Source: Pontibacter beigongshangensis (GTDB taxonomy: Bacteria; Bacteroidota; Bacteroidia; Cytophagales; Hymenobacteraceae). Taken from it: a DNA stretch of 64,000 bases. The stretch spans positions 186,001 through 250,000 of the forward strand of contig NZ_VFSD01000003.1 in assembly GCF_014332515.1 (NCBI RefSeq). The letters run 5' to 3'. Positions within the stretch are counted from its first letter, which is position 1. The number at the start of each line of letters is the position of its first letter. The notes beneath the pieces are model-generated. The model made no database searches, had not been told where the DNA came from, and saw only the letters and a list, made by a program, of their open reading frames with translations. The translations under genes and the position numbers were made by a program. Positions 44,788 through 52,935 of the stretch are shown here, in pieces.

Positions 44788-45018
44788 GAGGTACTTGAAA
44801 AGATAGGAATTTCACCAAAACAATAGCTTAAGATTATTCGCTTCCAACACGCCATGTTCTTACAATAAGCTGCAGCTAAAGTCAACATAGCCGCATTAGC
44901 TTAAGAAGCAGGTTATTACGATCAATCCCATTTCATCGACCAAATCAGAGAATTAACGGGACAAACACCGAAAAAACTATTTGCAAGCGGAGAAATTGTA
45001 TCCGACTTTTTCCGTTAG
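44788..45018 (+). pseudogene. AraC-family regulator remnant with three in-frame stops
   Basis: A single frame of 77 codons reads as the C-terminal half of an AraC DNA-binding domain: EKIGISPKQ, stop, LKIIRFQHAMFLQ, stop, AAAKVNIAALA, stop, EAGYYDQSHFIDQIRELTG then QTPKKLFASGEIVSDFFR. The stops are TAG 44824, TAA 44866 and TAA 44902. EAGYYDQSHF...TGQTPKKLF is the classic second helix-turn-helix of AraC proteins. The N-terminal effector domain is missing. It is dead by several independent mutations, so not a sequencing error. Confidence 0.85.
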
Positions 45019-45284
45019 AACGAAGCAGCCCTGTACACATCAAGGGTTTTGCAAAATGCAGATAGGATAAATGAAATATTCTTGCTTTCAATTCCGCAAA
45101 AACCAATCTTATTCGTTTTTTCCATATTGTAGTAAAGGCCCCGAACCGTTACCGAAGAAGCGCATAGTCAGACACAGCCATACAATCTCCTGCCATCTCC
45201 TCCACATAAAATTATTGATTTAGCATGCTGAACTTGATATGGGAGCAAGAAAATACAAGATCCACCCTTAGCAGATTTACTCCA
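45019..45284. other. Intergenic, no gene seen
   Basis: AT-rich sequence between the AraC remnant and the end of the TonB-type receptor gene. The first ~100 bp stay open in the AraC frame (RVLQNADRINEIF) and may be its former C-terminus. Confidence 0.3.
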
Positions 45285-48014
45285 TCATCCGCCAGCAAAA
45301 TGGCGGAGGCTGTAGGTAAAGGTGAGCATAAAGTAGCGTTGCAGAATGGTAGACTGCACATCCTCTACGTAGAGCTCAGTTACATTCCGGCGTATGTTGT
45401 TGTTCTGCTCCAGCAAGTCATTTACGCTCAGGCCGATCTCGCCCCGCTCGTTGCTGAACAGCTTCTTGCTGATACTCATGTTCCAGAGCAGAAAGTTGTT
45501 GTCGATGCCGGCTCCCAGGCCTGAGTTTGCCTGGTGGTTTAGTTCGGTGCGGTACACGAGGCCTTTCAGGAAGATCCAGTTAAAGCGGGCACTCGTGCTC
45601 TGGTTAAAGTAGTTGTTGTTTCGGCCGGGCAGCAACGTGTTTTCTACCAGGTTGTAGTTGGAGCGGGTCGAAATATTGAAATCAATCTCTTCGCTGATGT
45701 TGCTGCTCACCGATACCCCCAGCCTGAAGTTGGTGGCATGCGAGATGTTCACTTCCTCATTTACCAAACCCGGCCGGCGGGTGTGGCCCACGGCTCCGTT
45801 AAAGCTAAGTTTCGACTCAATCAGGTTCACCGGGAAGCCATAGTTAAAGAACGTCCGCACATCCCAGTTGGCCTCGCCCATGTTCACGGGGCGCGTGAGC
45901 TGAGAACCCTCTTCCAGCACCACCTCCTCGCTAAGCCTGATCGTCTCATCGGCCACGATGGTACTGTTCGTGATGCTGTTGTTGGTGATGGAGCCTCTCA
46001 CACCGACATAAAATACCTTATTGGTTTCCTCATCAAAGTTTCTGTAGCGCATCCAGATCCGGTTCTGGTAAGACTGCCGCAGGTTGGGGTTGCCTGTTCT
46101 GATGTGCAAGGGGTTCGACTGGTCTATGACATCCTGTAGCTGGCTGAGCGCCGGCGCATTGGTATTGGTGCGGTAGTTTATGCGGATATTTTTTGTTTTG
46201 GTAAACCGGTACTCCAGCTCGGCCGAGGGCAGAATACTGTGAAATGTACGGGCCATATCGTACGGCTGCGGAAACCGCTGATCGTTCTGCAGGTCTGCCC
46301 GCTGGTACTCCGTCTCTACCTGGAACAGCAGCTTTTGGGTGTTGTACTGGTAGCCCAGCTCTACCTCCTGCGTCAGGTAATCGCTTCTGAACGAGTTGCT
46401 GAGAACCGTGTCGAGCAAGGTGTAATCGCCGGTAATTTCAGCCAGGTTATAGGTAAGCCTTTCAGAATTATCGTGGCGGTTACCGATCTCGTACTCCAGC
46501 TGTATGCGGGCGCTGTCGCCTACCGGTTCGGTGTAGGAGAAGTTCGTTCGCCAGGAGTAGCCGGTGCCTCGGTTGTCGCGATACTGGTCCAGCCTTTCGG
46601 CCTGGTTGGCCCGGTTGTAAAAAATGTTGTCGGCAATACGGTAGCTGTCGCCATTGTTGGAGCTGTACTGGTTGTTGATGCTGGCTCCGAAGGTACGGCC
46701 GGGTTTCTTAAAGCGGTGGCGATAATGCAGGTCGCTTTCCAGGTTAAAGCTGTTATTGTCGGAAGTGGAGGTATTTTCGGTCTGGTTAATCGGCCCGAGG
46801 TTGTTTATGGTACGCCCGAAGAAGTCCGAAGCCGTGCTGCCTTTGTTGATGGAGAAGTTCGGTTTAAAAAGGATTTCGTTGTTCTCATCCATCATGTATT
46901 TCAGGCGCATCCGGAACCGCTGGTTCAGCTGTTCATTATCAGAGTTGTTTCTCTCTGAGTAAACCCGTCCGGAGTCGCTGGCGATAATAAAGTTCTGACG
47001 CCTGAACTGGCTCTGAAATACCTCTCTGTGGTTTATGTTGTAGTTACCGCTCAGTTCTACTTTGTCGGCCCACTCATCACTGAAGTTAATGCCTATTCTG
47101 CTGGTTTTGATGATGCCGTTGTCATCGCCTCTTCTGCCGCGCATGCCACCTCCGGGCGTCTCGCCAATAGAGTAGTCGTACATGTTGATGTTGTTGCGAA
47201 CACCTGTAATGGTTATGCGCCTGTTGTTGTCAAAAAAGTTTACACTGGCACCGAGCATGTGCCGGTTGTCGGTGCCATAGCCGGCGGAGGCCTGGCCAAA
47301 TGTCCCTTTTCTGCGGTCGGGCTTGGTTACAATATTTATGGTCTTGGCCCGGTTGCCGTCGTCGAACCCGCTGAATTCTGCCTGATCACTTTTCTTGTCG
47401 AAGACCTGGATGTTCTGGATTACCTCTGCAGGCAGGTTGCGGAGGGCAGCGTCTACATCGCCCTCAAAAAAGCGTTTGCCATCTACCAGAATCTCCATCA
47501 CATCTTCGCCCTGTGCCTGTATTTTGCCGTCTTCAATGGTGATACCGGGCATTTTCTGCACCAGGTCCTCGGCGCTGGCATCGGGGTTGGTTTTAAAGGC
47601 GGCAGCATTAAACTGCGTGGTGTCGCCCATCTGCTCGCCAAGCGCAACGCGGCCCACCACCACTACTTCCCGCATGGTCATCGATTCTTCCAGCAGCATC
47701 AGTTTGCCCAGGTTCAGGTTTGCCTGCTCTACCTTTATGGCTTTGGAAAAGGGCGTGAACCCGATAAAATTGATCTTTATGTTGTACTGGCCTGGGGCTA
47801 CGTTCTCGAACCGGAACTTGCCGTTCATGTCTGTGGCCGTGGCGGCGGGTGTTTGTTCGCCTGCCGTTGCAGCGGCCTTATACAGCAGCACGCTTGCCCC
47901 TGGCAGCGACAGCGAATCCTGGGCGCTGTGTACAATGCCCTGCACCACCATACTTTGTGACGAAGCCTGGATGGCAATGGCCAGAAAAAGCAGGAGGGAC
48001 AGGAAGCTTTTCAT
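45285..48014 (-). CDS. TonB-dependent receptor-like outer-membrane protein
   Basis: 909 aa from the ATG at 48014 (MKSFLSLLLFLAIAIQASSQ signal peptide); an upstream ATG at 48071 would add 19 residues that spoil the signal. Residues ~25-105 are a carboxypeptidase-regulatory-like domain (GIVHSAQDSLSLPGASVLLY, TATDMNGKFRFENVAPGQY), ~115-220 a plug domain (EDLVQKMPGITIEDGKI, EILVDGKRFFEGD, VIQNIQVFDKKSDQAEF), and the rest a large beta-barrel ending ...RYFMLTFTYSLRHF. It is the OMP_b-brl_3 type rather than a canonical SusC, with no SusD partner. The LytTR regulator upstream is on the same strand and is a likely controller. The substrate is unknown. Confidence 0.88.
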   Translation of the reverse strand: MKSFLSLLLFLAIAIQASSQSMVVQGIVHSAQDSLSLPGASVLLYKAAATAGEQTPAATATDMNGKFRFENVAPGQYNIKINFIGFTPFSKAIKVEQANLNLGKLMLLEESMTMREVVVVGRVALGEQMGDTTQFNAAAFKTNPDASAEDLVQKMPGITIEDGKIQAQGEDVMEILVDGKRFFEGDVDAALRNLPAEVIQNIQVFDKKSDQAEFSGFDDGNRAKTINIVTKPDRRKGTFGQASAGYGTDNRHMLGASVNFFDNNRRITITGVRNNINMYDYSIGETPGGGMRGRRGDDNGIIKTSRIGINFSDEWADKVELSGNYNINHREVFQSQFRRQNFIIASDSGRVYSERNNSDNEQLNQRFRMRLKYMMDENNEILFKPNFSINKGSTASDFFGRTINNLGPINQTENTSTSDNNSFNLESDLHYRHRFKKPGRTFGASINNQYSSNNGDSYRIADNIFYNRANQAERLDQYRDNRGTGYSWRTNFSYTEPVGDSARIQLEYEIGNRHDNSERLTYNLAEITGDYTLLDTVLSNSFRSDYLTQEVELGYQYNTQKLLFQVETEYQRADLQNDQRFPQPYDMARTFHSILPSAELEYRFTKTKNIRINYRTNTNAPALSQLQDVIDQSNPLHIRTGNPNLRQSYQNRIWMRYRNFDEETNKVFYVGVRGSITNNSITNSTIVADETIRLSEEVVLEEGSQLTRPVNMGEANWDVRTFFNYGFPVNLIESKLSFNGAVGHTRRPGLVNEEVNISHATNFRLGVSVSSNISEEIDFNISTRSNYNLVENTLLPGRNNNYFNQSTSARFNWIFLKGLVYRTELNHQANSGLGAGIDNNFLLWNMSISKKLFSNERGEIGLSVNDLLEQNNNIRRNVTELYVEDVQSTILQRYFMLTFTYSLRHFAGG

Positions 48015-48285
48015 AGTAATGAGGCTGTGTTTTGCAAAATAGCTGCAGTTCGTGCTTTCTGGCATTTTCAACTAAGGTGTAGGAGGTGTCAGGATAACTT
48101 TCGTTCCTAATCAAGTTAGCTATATGATTTAAGCCAGATAAGGATTAATGTACCAACAAGGATTTAAACAGGCTGAACCGGGAGATACTCTTGCTGAACA
48201 AGAAGGGAGTTTTTGAAAAAAAGGCAGGAGCAAAACGGACTTCTGCCAGCGGCAGCGTTTAGTGCTGTGCTGCTATGGCATTGGA

Positions 48286-49053
48286 CTATTTGTCGAGCCA
48301 GGCCTTGAAGAGGGGAGTGCGTTCGCTGCTGATGATCACCTCCTGGTCGAGTGGGGGTTGCAGCTCCACTTTGAGCCTGCCCTTAAAGTAGGGATGTATT
48401 TCTACGGCCGAGTCGATGTGGGTAATGAGCTGCCGGTTTACGCGGAAGAAGTACTGCGGGTCGAGCATCAGGTTGAGGTCGTCGAGGGAGTAGTCGAGGG
48501 GGTATTTCTGGCCATCGTGGGTTACGAGCAGGTTCAGTTTCTGGTCGGCATAAATGTAGGCGATCTCTGTTGTTTTTACGGCTCTGATGCGGTTGCCGGC
48601 CTTTACCAGGAACCTGGTTTTATAGGTGGCCTGCCCGGCCTTCAGGAGCTTTACGAGTTCCTCCAGGTCGAGCTGCGGGGCCGGCTCCTGGTAGTTCTCC
48701 TGCAGCGCCCTGAGCTTGTCGAGGCTTTGGGCGAGCTTGTCGTACTGCACCGGCTTGAGCAGGTAATCGATGCTGTGCACCTGAAAGGCCCTGATGGCGT
48801 ACTGGTCGTAGGCGGTGGTAAAGATAACGGGGCTCTGCACCTTCACCTGCTGAAATATCTCAAAGCTCAGGCCATCGTCCAGGTGAATATCTGCCAGGAG
48901 CAGGTCGGGGGAGGGGTTGGCCTGCAACCACTCCACGGCATCTTCCACAGAGGTAAGGGTGGCCACTATCTCCATATGCTCATCGTAGGTCAGCAGCATC
49001 TTGACCAGTTTCTCTGCCGCCAAAGACTCATCTTCCAGTATGACTACTTTCAT
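48286..49053 (-). CDS. LytTR-family response regulator
   Basis: 255 aa. Receiver domain 1-120 with phosphoacceptor Asp55 (LLADIHLDDG), acidic pocket at EDE (7-9), Thr in FTTAYDQYA and Lys in YLLKPV. The LytTR DNA-binding domain occupies ~150-250 (YIYADQKLNLLVTHDGQ, FFRVNRQLITHIDSAVEI, LKVEL). LytTR proteins bind direct repeats near promoters. Its kinase partner is 653 bp upstream on the same strand, the two being separated by repeat elements. 271 bp downstream begins the TonB-type receptor. Confidence 0.92.
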   Translation of the reverse strand: MKVVILEDESLAAEKLVKMLLTYDEHMEIVATLTSVEDAVEWLQANPSPDLLLADIHLDDGLSFEIFQQVKVQSPVIFTTAYDQYAIRAFQVHSIDYLLKPVQYDKLAQSLDKLRALQENYQEPAPQLDLEELVKLLKAGQATYKTRFLVKAGNRIRAVKTTEIAYIYADQKLNLLVTHDGQKYPLDYSLDDLNLMLDPQYFFRVNRQLITHIDSAVEIHPYFKGRLKVELQPPLDQEVIISSERTPLFKAWLDK

Positions 49054-49132
49054 TTGATTTGTTCGTTGTTAAATGGCGTAATGGTTAAATGGTTAATTTA
49101 GGCAATTGCAGTACATCCTGTAAGTTCCGCGG

Positions 49133-49331
49133 TTTGGAGTCTTCCGCAGGAGGACTCCAAACTTAAAATGAAGTAGCAGGAACTCCGTTCCGGACAAGTT
49201 GCAGGAAACTTTTGAATGTTCAAAAAGTCTTCACAATAAAGCATTTTAGTAAGCTACAATACAAACCGCCAGCAGGAAGTCAGAGACTTCCAATTTTCAT
49301 TTAACGTTTGAAGTCCTCCGCAGGAGGACTC
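49133..49331. repeat. Palindromic element with long inverted ends (~200 bp)
   Basis: The left end carries AGGAGGACTCCAAACTTAAA and the right end, reversed, AGGAGGACTTCAAACGTTAA: an inverted repeat of about 30 bp with few mismatches. Each end also folds by itself (TTTGGAGTC/GACTCCAAA at 49133-49161; AGTCCTCC/GGAGGACT at 49312-49330), and a third small hairpin GGAAGTC/GACTTCC lies at 49275-49291. There is no coding capacity. It resembles a small non-autonomous transposon or a cruciform and sits between the regulator and its kinase. Confidence 0.6.
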
Positions 49332-49374
49332 TAAAAAGGCCATAAGCCCATTCATTCTTTATATGTTATTCATT

Positions 49375-49634
49375 CAGCAGCAGCAACACCAAAGCCTCCG
49401 GACCTTATCTTGTAGGGAAAAATAAGGCTTCTATTTCCTGGATTTTGCGCTGGTTCGAGCTTGCAGCTCGAACTTTGATATCACTGCCTTTCCAGAATGG
49501 GCCAAAGCAGCCTCTAATAGATCAATTCTTTTAGGCTGTAGCCTTAAGGAACATTTGATACGAGCGGCAAGCTCGCACCAGCGACCTGCTTTCCCCTACA
49601 AGATAAGCTCCGGAGGGCCTTTTTCATTCAAATA
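49375..49634 (-). repeat. CCTCnnGAGG intergenic repeat, copy 16, split by a MITE
   Basis: Left half CAGCAGCAGCAACACCAAAG then CCTCCGGA (49375-49402); right half CTCCGGAGGGCCTTTTTCATTCAAATAATTT (49608-49634, in segments). The 204-bp insertion lies between and CTCCGGA is present on both sides. Confidence 0.75.
49404..49607. mobile_element. 204-bp MITE-like element, copy 1
   Basis: Terminal inverted repeats CTTATCTTGTAGGGAAAA (left) and, reversed, CTTATCTTGTAGGGGAAA (right). Inner inverted arms contain GCTGGTTCGAGCTTGCAGCTC and, on the right, GAGCGGCAAGCTCGCACCAGC. No ORF. It is flanked by CTCCGGA on both sides, consistent with a 7-bp target duplication. The second copy at 52349-52552 has the same length and is roughly 85 percent identical by eye. 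Confidence 0.78.
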
Positions 49635-49706
49635 ATTTGGTCGCTGATTGTTTGTGGCTGGCTTGTAAGTTTAAAGTCTCCGTTTCTAATTTTTAATTCA
49701 AAAAAA

Positions 49707-50756
49707 TTACCGCTCCAGGTCGTCCCACTCCAGTAGTGGCAGTTTTACGGTAAAGTACTGCTCCTGCTGTTGTATACTCACGGGGCGGTCAGAGAAGTAC
49801 TCGAACCGCTTTCTGATGTTGTCCAGGCCGGTTTCAGGCAGGTTGGAGTGTTCCTTCAGCTTCGGCTGATAGGTATTCCGCACCACCAGCCAATCCTTTT
49901 CCTCCATATATATATCAATGGCTAAAGGCTTTGCTACAGTTGCTTTATTATGTTTAATAGCGTTCTCTACGAGCATCTGCACCGAGAGGGGGGGCAGGTA
50001 ATAAGCCTTTGCTGCAGGTGGCGCCGTCACGGAAATTTTCAGTTGCTTGTTCAGCCGCCGCTGAAACAGGAAGGAGTAAGCATGGATAAAGTTCAGCTCG
50101 GTTTCCAGCTCCACCAGTTCCTCGTCGCGGTGCTGCAGCACGTAGCGGTACACATCCGAGAACTTGTCGAGGAACTGGTGCGCGTCCTGCGGGTCTTTAT
50201 CGATAAGCGAGGAGAGCACGTTGAGGTTGTTGAAGAGAAAGTGCGGGTCTATGTGCGTTTTCAAAGACTCGAACTGGGTGCGCAGGTTCTCCTCGCGCAG
50301 CTTTTCGGTCTGGATAAAAGCCTCTTTCCAGCGGGCCATAAAGTAAAGGCCAAAGTTGAGCGAAAAAACCGGAATGATGAACAGCAGCCCGTACAGGTTC
50401 AGCACCAACACCTGCTCCGCCACCGGCGCCATGCCCAGCAGCAGCGTTTTCAGGAAAAAGTAGGAGGCATTGATGCATGCCAGCGAGTACAGCAGGCTGC
50501 CCAGCAACTGAATGAAGAAACGCCGGAGCGGCTGCCGGGACCAGGGTAAAACACTGTCCAGTTTAATATGGATAAAGCGGTTGCCGAACCAGAGCAGCGT
50601 GAGCACCGCCACAATCCAGAGTAGCGCCGCCACATATTCCAGTCCCTCCACCAGCGTGGCGACCAGGATCAGCAGCGCCAGGGCCAGCACTGCTCCCCAG
50701 ATAACGCCCGTGTGGAGGCGGGTCCTGGTAACTGGGTTGGGCAGGTCTTTTTTCAT
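49707..50756 (-). CDS. LytS-type sensor histidine kinase
   Basis: 349 aa. Four transmembrane helices (~16-36, 40-57, 80-107, 118-140) with very short loops, then a His_kinase domain with phosphoacceptor His172 in KTHIDPHFLFNNLN and an HATPase with VENAIKHN. The usual second glycine box is reduced (ETGLDNIRKRFEYF). It is the standard partner of LytTR regulators. The gene starts 24 bp after the secreted protein upstream, so the two form an operon; that protein may provide the extracytoplasmic sensing part which the short kinase loops lack. Confidence 0.9.
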   Translation of the reverse strand: MKKDLPNPVTRTRLHTGVIWGAVLALALLILVATLVEGLEYVAALLWIVAVLTLLWFGNRFIHIKLDSVLPWSRQPLRRFFIQLLGSLLYSLACINASYFFLKTLLLGMAPVAEQVLVLNLYGLLFIIPVFSLNFGLYFMARWKEAFIQTEKLREENLRTQFESLKTHIDPHFLFNNLNVLSSLIDKDPQDAHQFLDKFSDVYRYVLQHRDEELVELETELNFIHAYSFLFQRRLNKQLKISVTAPPAAKAYYLPPLSVQMLVENAIKHNKATVAKPLAIDIYMEEKDWLVVRNTYQPKLKEHSNLPETGLDNIRKRFEYFSDRPVSIQQQEQYFTVKLPLLEWDDLER

Positions 50757-50780
50757 GCAGGTCGGGTGTCTGGTGCGATG

Positions 50781-52043
50781 TTAGTAAAAGGCAATCCGGT
50801 GTACGTTGTTCCAGGGAATATATTTGTATTCGCCTTGTTGCGGCCATATCAGCAGCCCCCAGTTTTTTTCGGACACATCGCTGCGGTCGCCCAGCACCAG
50901 CTTCACGCCATTGCGCAGCAGCACCACCGACTGCTTGCTGTTGTGGGGCGCCACTTCTTTTATAAACCGGAACGGCACTATGCGCAAAGCACCTGCTCTG
51001 TCCCAGCCATCGAGGGTTTCCACGTCCAGCCGTTCATCCAGGTCATATACAAAAGACCCGCGCCAGGTTTTCTTGTCGTTGGTAAAAATGCTGGCTTTCA
51101 GCGACCGGGGCTTCTGAAAGGCGTTGAAACCAAAGTCCTGGTTTTCGGGGTAGGCGGCGATGGTGGCTTCCTTGAAGTCGCGCCAGCGGATGATGACCTG
51201 CCCCCAGTCCGGATGACGTACCACAAGGCCCTGGTTTTTGCGGTTCACATTGCTGTTGCCGTGCATATACAGTTCCCGGCCCGATTTCAGCTTCACCAGC
51301 GCCCCTTCGTCTTTAGGCCGGATAGACTGCACATCCCGGAACCTGACTTTTATGTTTTCGTTCGCCTCATTTTTACCATCCACAAAATTGGAGGTAAGCG
51401 ATTCGTCCATGTCCCATTGCAGGAGTCCGGTATAGGAGGAGCCGCTGCGAGTGGCGATGGTGCCATAAAGGGGCATGGTGTTGAGGTGGGGGAGTTGCTG
51501 GGGAGTGGTGGTAAACCGGATCTGGGCAATGTTGTCCCAGTCGATCCTGATCTTTTCTTTGCTTGCGATATAGAGCGTAATGCGCCTGCCGAGCTGGTTC
51601 CGGTATTCGGGGTCTTCGTTAATGAAAATGTTGACTTTCTCCCCATTCTTAAAAGCCACCACCGCCTCCTCGCCTCCGGATACGGTGAGCGAGGCAATAT
51701 CTCCGAAACGGCACCGGAAGGTATGCTTGCGCGATGGGTACTGATTTTTCCAGAGGTTCATAAAGCCCCAGTCCATCTTCTTCTGGGTCTCTTCAATGCT
51801 CAGTTTTTCGAGCTGTTCGTTGTTGAGGTATTTCAGAACCGGGTTATCTTTTTTTTCGGCAGTGAGCAGGTCGACCCACATGGTCTGGCCGGCGCTCCAT
51901 AAGATCTGCCCTTTGTGCCGCTCGTTGTTGGTTAAGGTTACTTCACCATAAATAAAGCCTTCGTGCTGGGCAGCGGCAGGACGCATGGCAGCCGCCAGGA
52001 GCAAAAGCAGAAGGATGAGATATTTCAGGGGGAAGTGCCGCAT
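50781..52043 (-). CDS. Secreted hypothetical protein with internal repeats
   Basis: 420 aa from the ATG at 52043 (MRHFPLKYLILLLLLLAAA signal peptide, cleaved near AAAQ); a TTG at 52058 is also in frame but less likely. The mature part holds at least three copies of a ~100-residue unit of the form G-(I/V)-x-T-x(4)-Y/H-x-G-x-(I/L)-x-W-(D)-x-D-E: GEVTLTNNERHKGQILW, GTIATRSGSSYTGLLQWDMDE and ASIFTNDKKTWRGSFVYDLDE. These look like small beta barrels. No named family is recognised. It precedes the LytS-type kinase by 24 bp, which suggests a role in its signalling. Confidence 0.75.
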   Translation of the reverse strand: MRHFPLKYLILLLLLLAAAMRPAAAQHEGFIYGEVTLTNNERHKGQILWSAGQTMWVDLLTAEKKDNPVLKYLNNEQLEKLSIEETQKKMDWGFMNLWKNQYPSRKHTFRCRFGDIASLTVSGGEEAVVAFKNGEKVNIFINEDPEYRNQLGRRITLYIASKEKIRIDWDNIAQIRFTTTPQQLPHLNTMPLYGTIATRSGSSYTGLLQWDMDESLTSNFVDGKNEANENIKVRFRDVQSIRPKDEGALVKLKSGRELYMHGNSNVNRKNQGLVVRHPDWGQVIIRWRDFKEATIAAYPENQDFGFNAFQKPRSLKASIFTNDKKTWRGSFVYDLDERLDVETLDGWDRAGALRIVPFRFIKEVAPHNSKQSVVLLRNGVKLVLGDRSDVSEKNWGLLIWPQQGEYKYIPWNNVHRIAFY

Positions 52044-52325
52044 GTACCAAAACCACAAAAGTCCGGATTTTTTACCACAACGGCAACCTGATGCCGTTCA
52101 AGCCGGACCTGACACAGACCAACCGAGATTATCTATGGCTGAACTAGTTGCTGTTGCTTCGCCTAATCTGATGCGTCGCCAGTTTATAAATTAGAAACTG
52201 CTGTTACCCACCAGTTTTCAAAAAGCCCTGCTTAGCATAAGCTGTTGGAGGTTGCGTGGATATCAAAACATCGAATCATTTGTCAGAACGGATAACGCTT
52301 TGGTGCATTACCAACCGCGTTACAG

Positions 52326-52583
52326 AGCAGCAACAGAAGCCTACTGAGCAAATCCTGTAGGGAAAAATAAGCCTTCCATTTTCAGGATTATGCGCTGGTG
52401 CGAGCTTGCCGCTCGTACTTTCATTTCACTGCCTTTCCAGAAGGGGCCAAAGCAGCTTGCTATGGATCCATTCTTTTAGGCTGTAGCCGTAAGGAACATT
52501 TGGTACGAGCGGCAAGCTCGCACCAGCGACCTGCTTTTCCCTATAAGATTTGCCTCTTGAGGGCCTTTTTCATTCAAATAATT
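52326..52583 (-). repeat. CCTCnnGAGG intergenic repeat, copy 17, split by a MITE
   Basis: Left half AGCAGCAACAGAAGCCTACTGAG (52326-52348, in segments), right half CCTCTTGAGGGCC then TTTTTCATTCAAATAATTG. The palindrome centre is TT with both arms conserved. It is interrupted at the same point as copy 16. Confidence 0.75.
52349..52552. mobile_element. 204-bp MITE-like element, copy 2
   Basis: Ends CAAATCCTGTAGGGAAAA and, reversed, CAAATCTTATAGGGAAAA. The inner arms GCTGGTGCGAGCTTGCCGCTC and GAGCGGCAAGCTCGCACCAGC are perfect complements. Flanks CCTACTGAG and CCTCTTGAG look like a diverged target duplication. No ORF. Confidence 0.78.
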
Positions 52584-52935
52584 GCCCGAAAGGAAGCTAT
52601 TGATCAAGGTGCATAATATCCTGCAGGTATTTGCACTTCCTGTATAAATTGCACTAAAATTCTGCTATTATGGCCAGTGTGAAATCTATTGGGGCCGGAA
52701 TGCGTTAGTTATATAAGTTAAATAATGTGTAGCTTTGTCTAAAGCAATTCTCTGGCAAGAATTTGTTCTTGTAAGTTCTCATCGACCTTCACCAGACCTC
52801 CTTCACTATTTCGACTGATAAAAAGCTTAACGGAGTTGTAACGGCAGCCTTATTTTATACTGCCCCGGGTCCGGAAAAGTATTTACCCCGCACATAAAGT
52901 GCTCTGACTTTCGCTTTTGTGCCTAAACAACACCT
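52584..52935. other. Intergenic region upstream of the desaturase
   Basis: About 350 bp, AT-rich around 52690-52740 (TTATATAAGTTAAATAATG), likely holding the desaturase promoter. No open frame or RNA gene is evident. Confidence 0.35.

Noticed and set aside
46239..47960. Plus-strand frames of 239 and 310 codons opposite the TonB-type receptor
   Set aside because: Val/Gly-rich translations typical of antisense barrel sequence, no start signals, and the receptor is intact on the minus strand.
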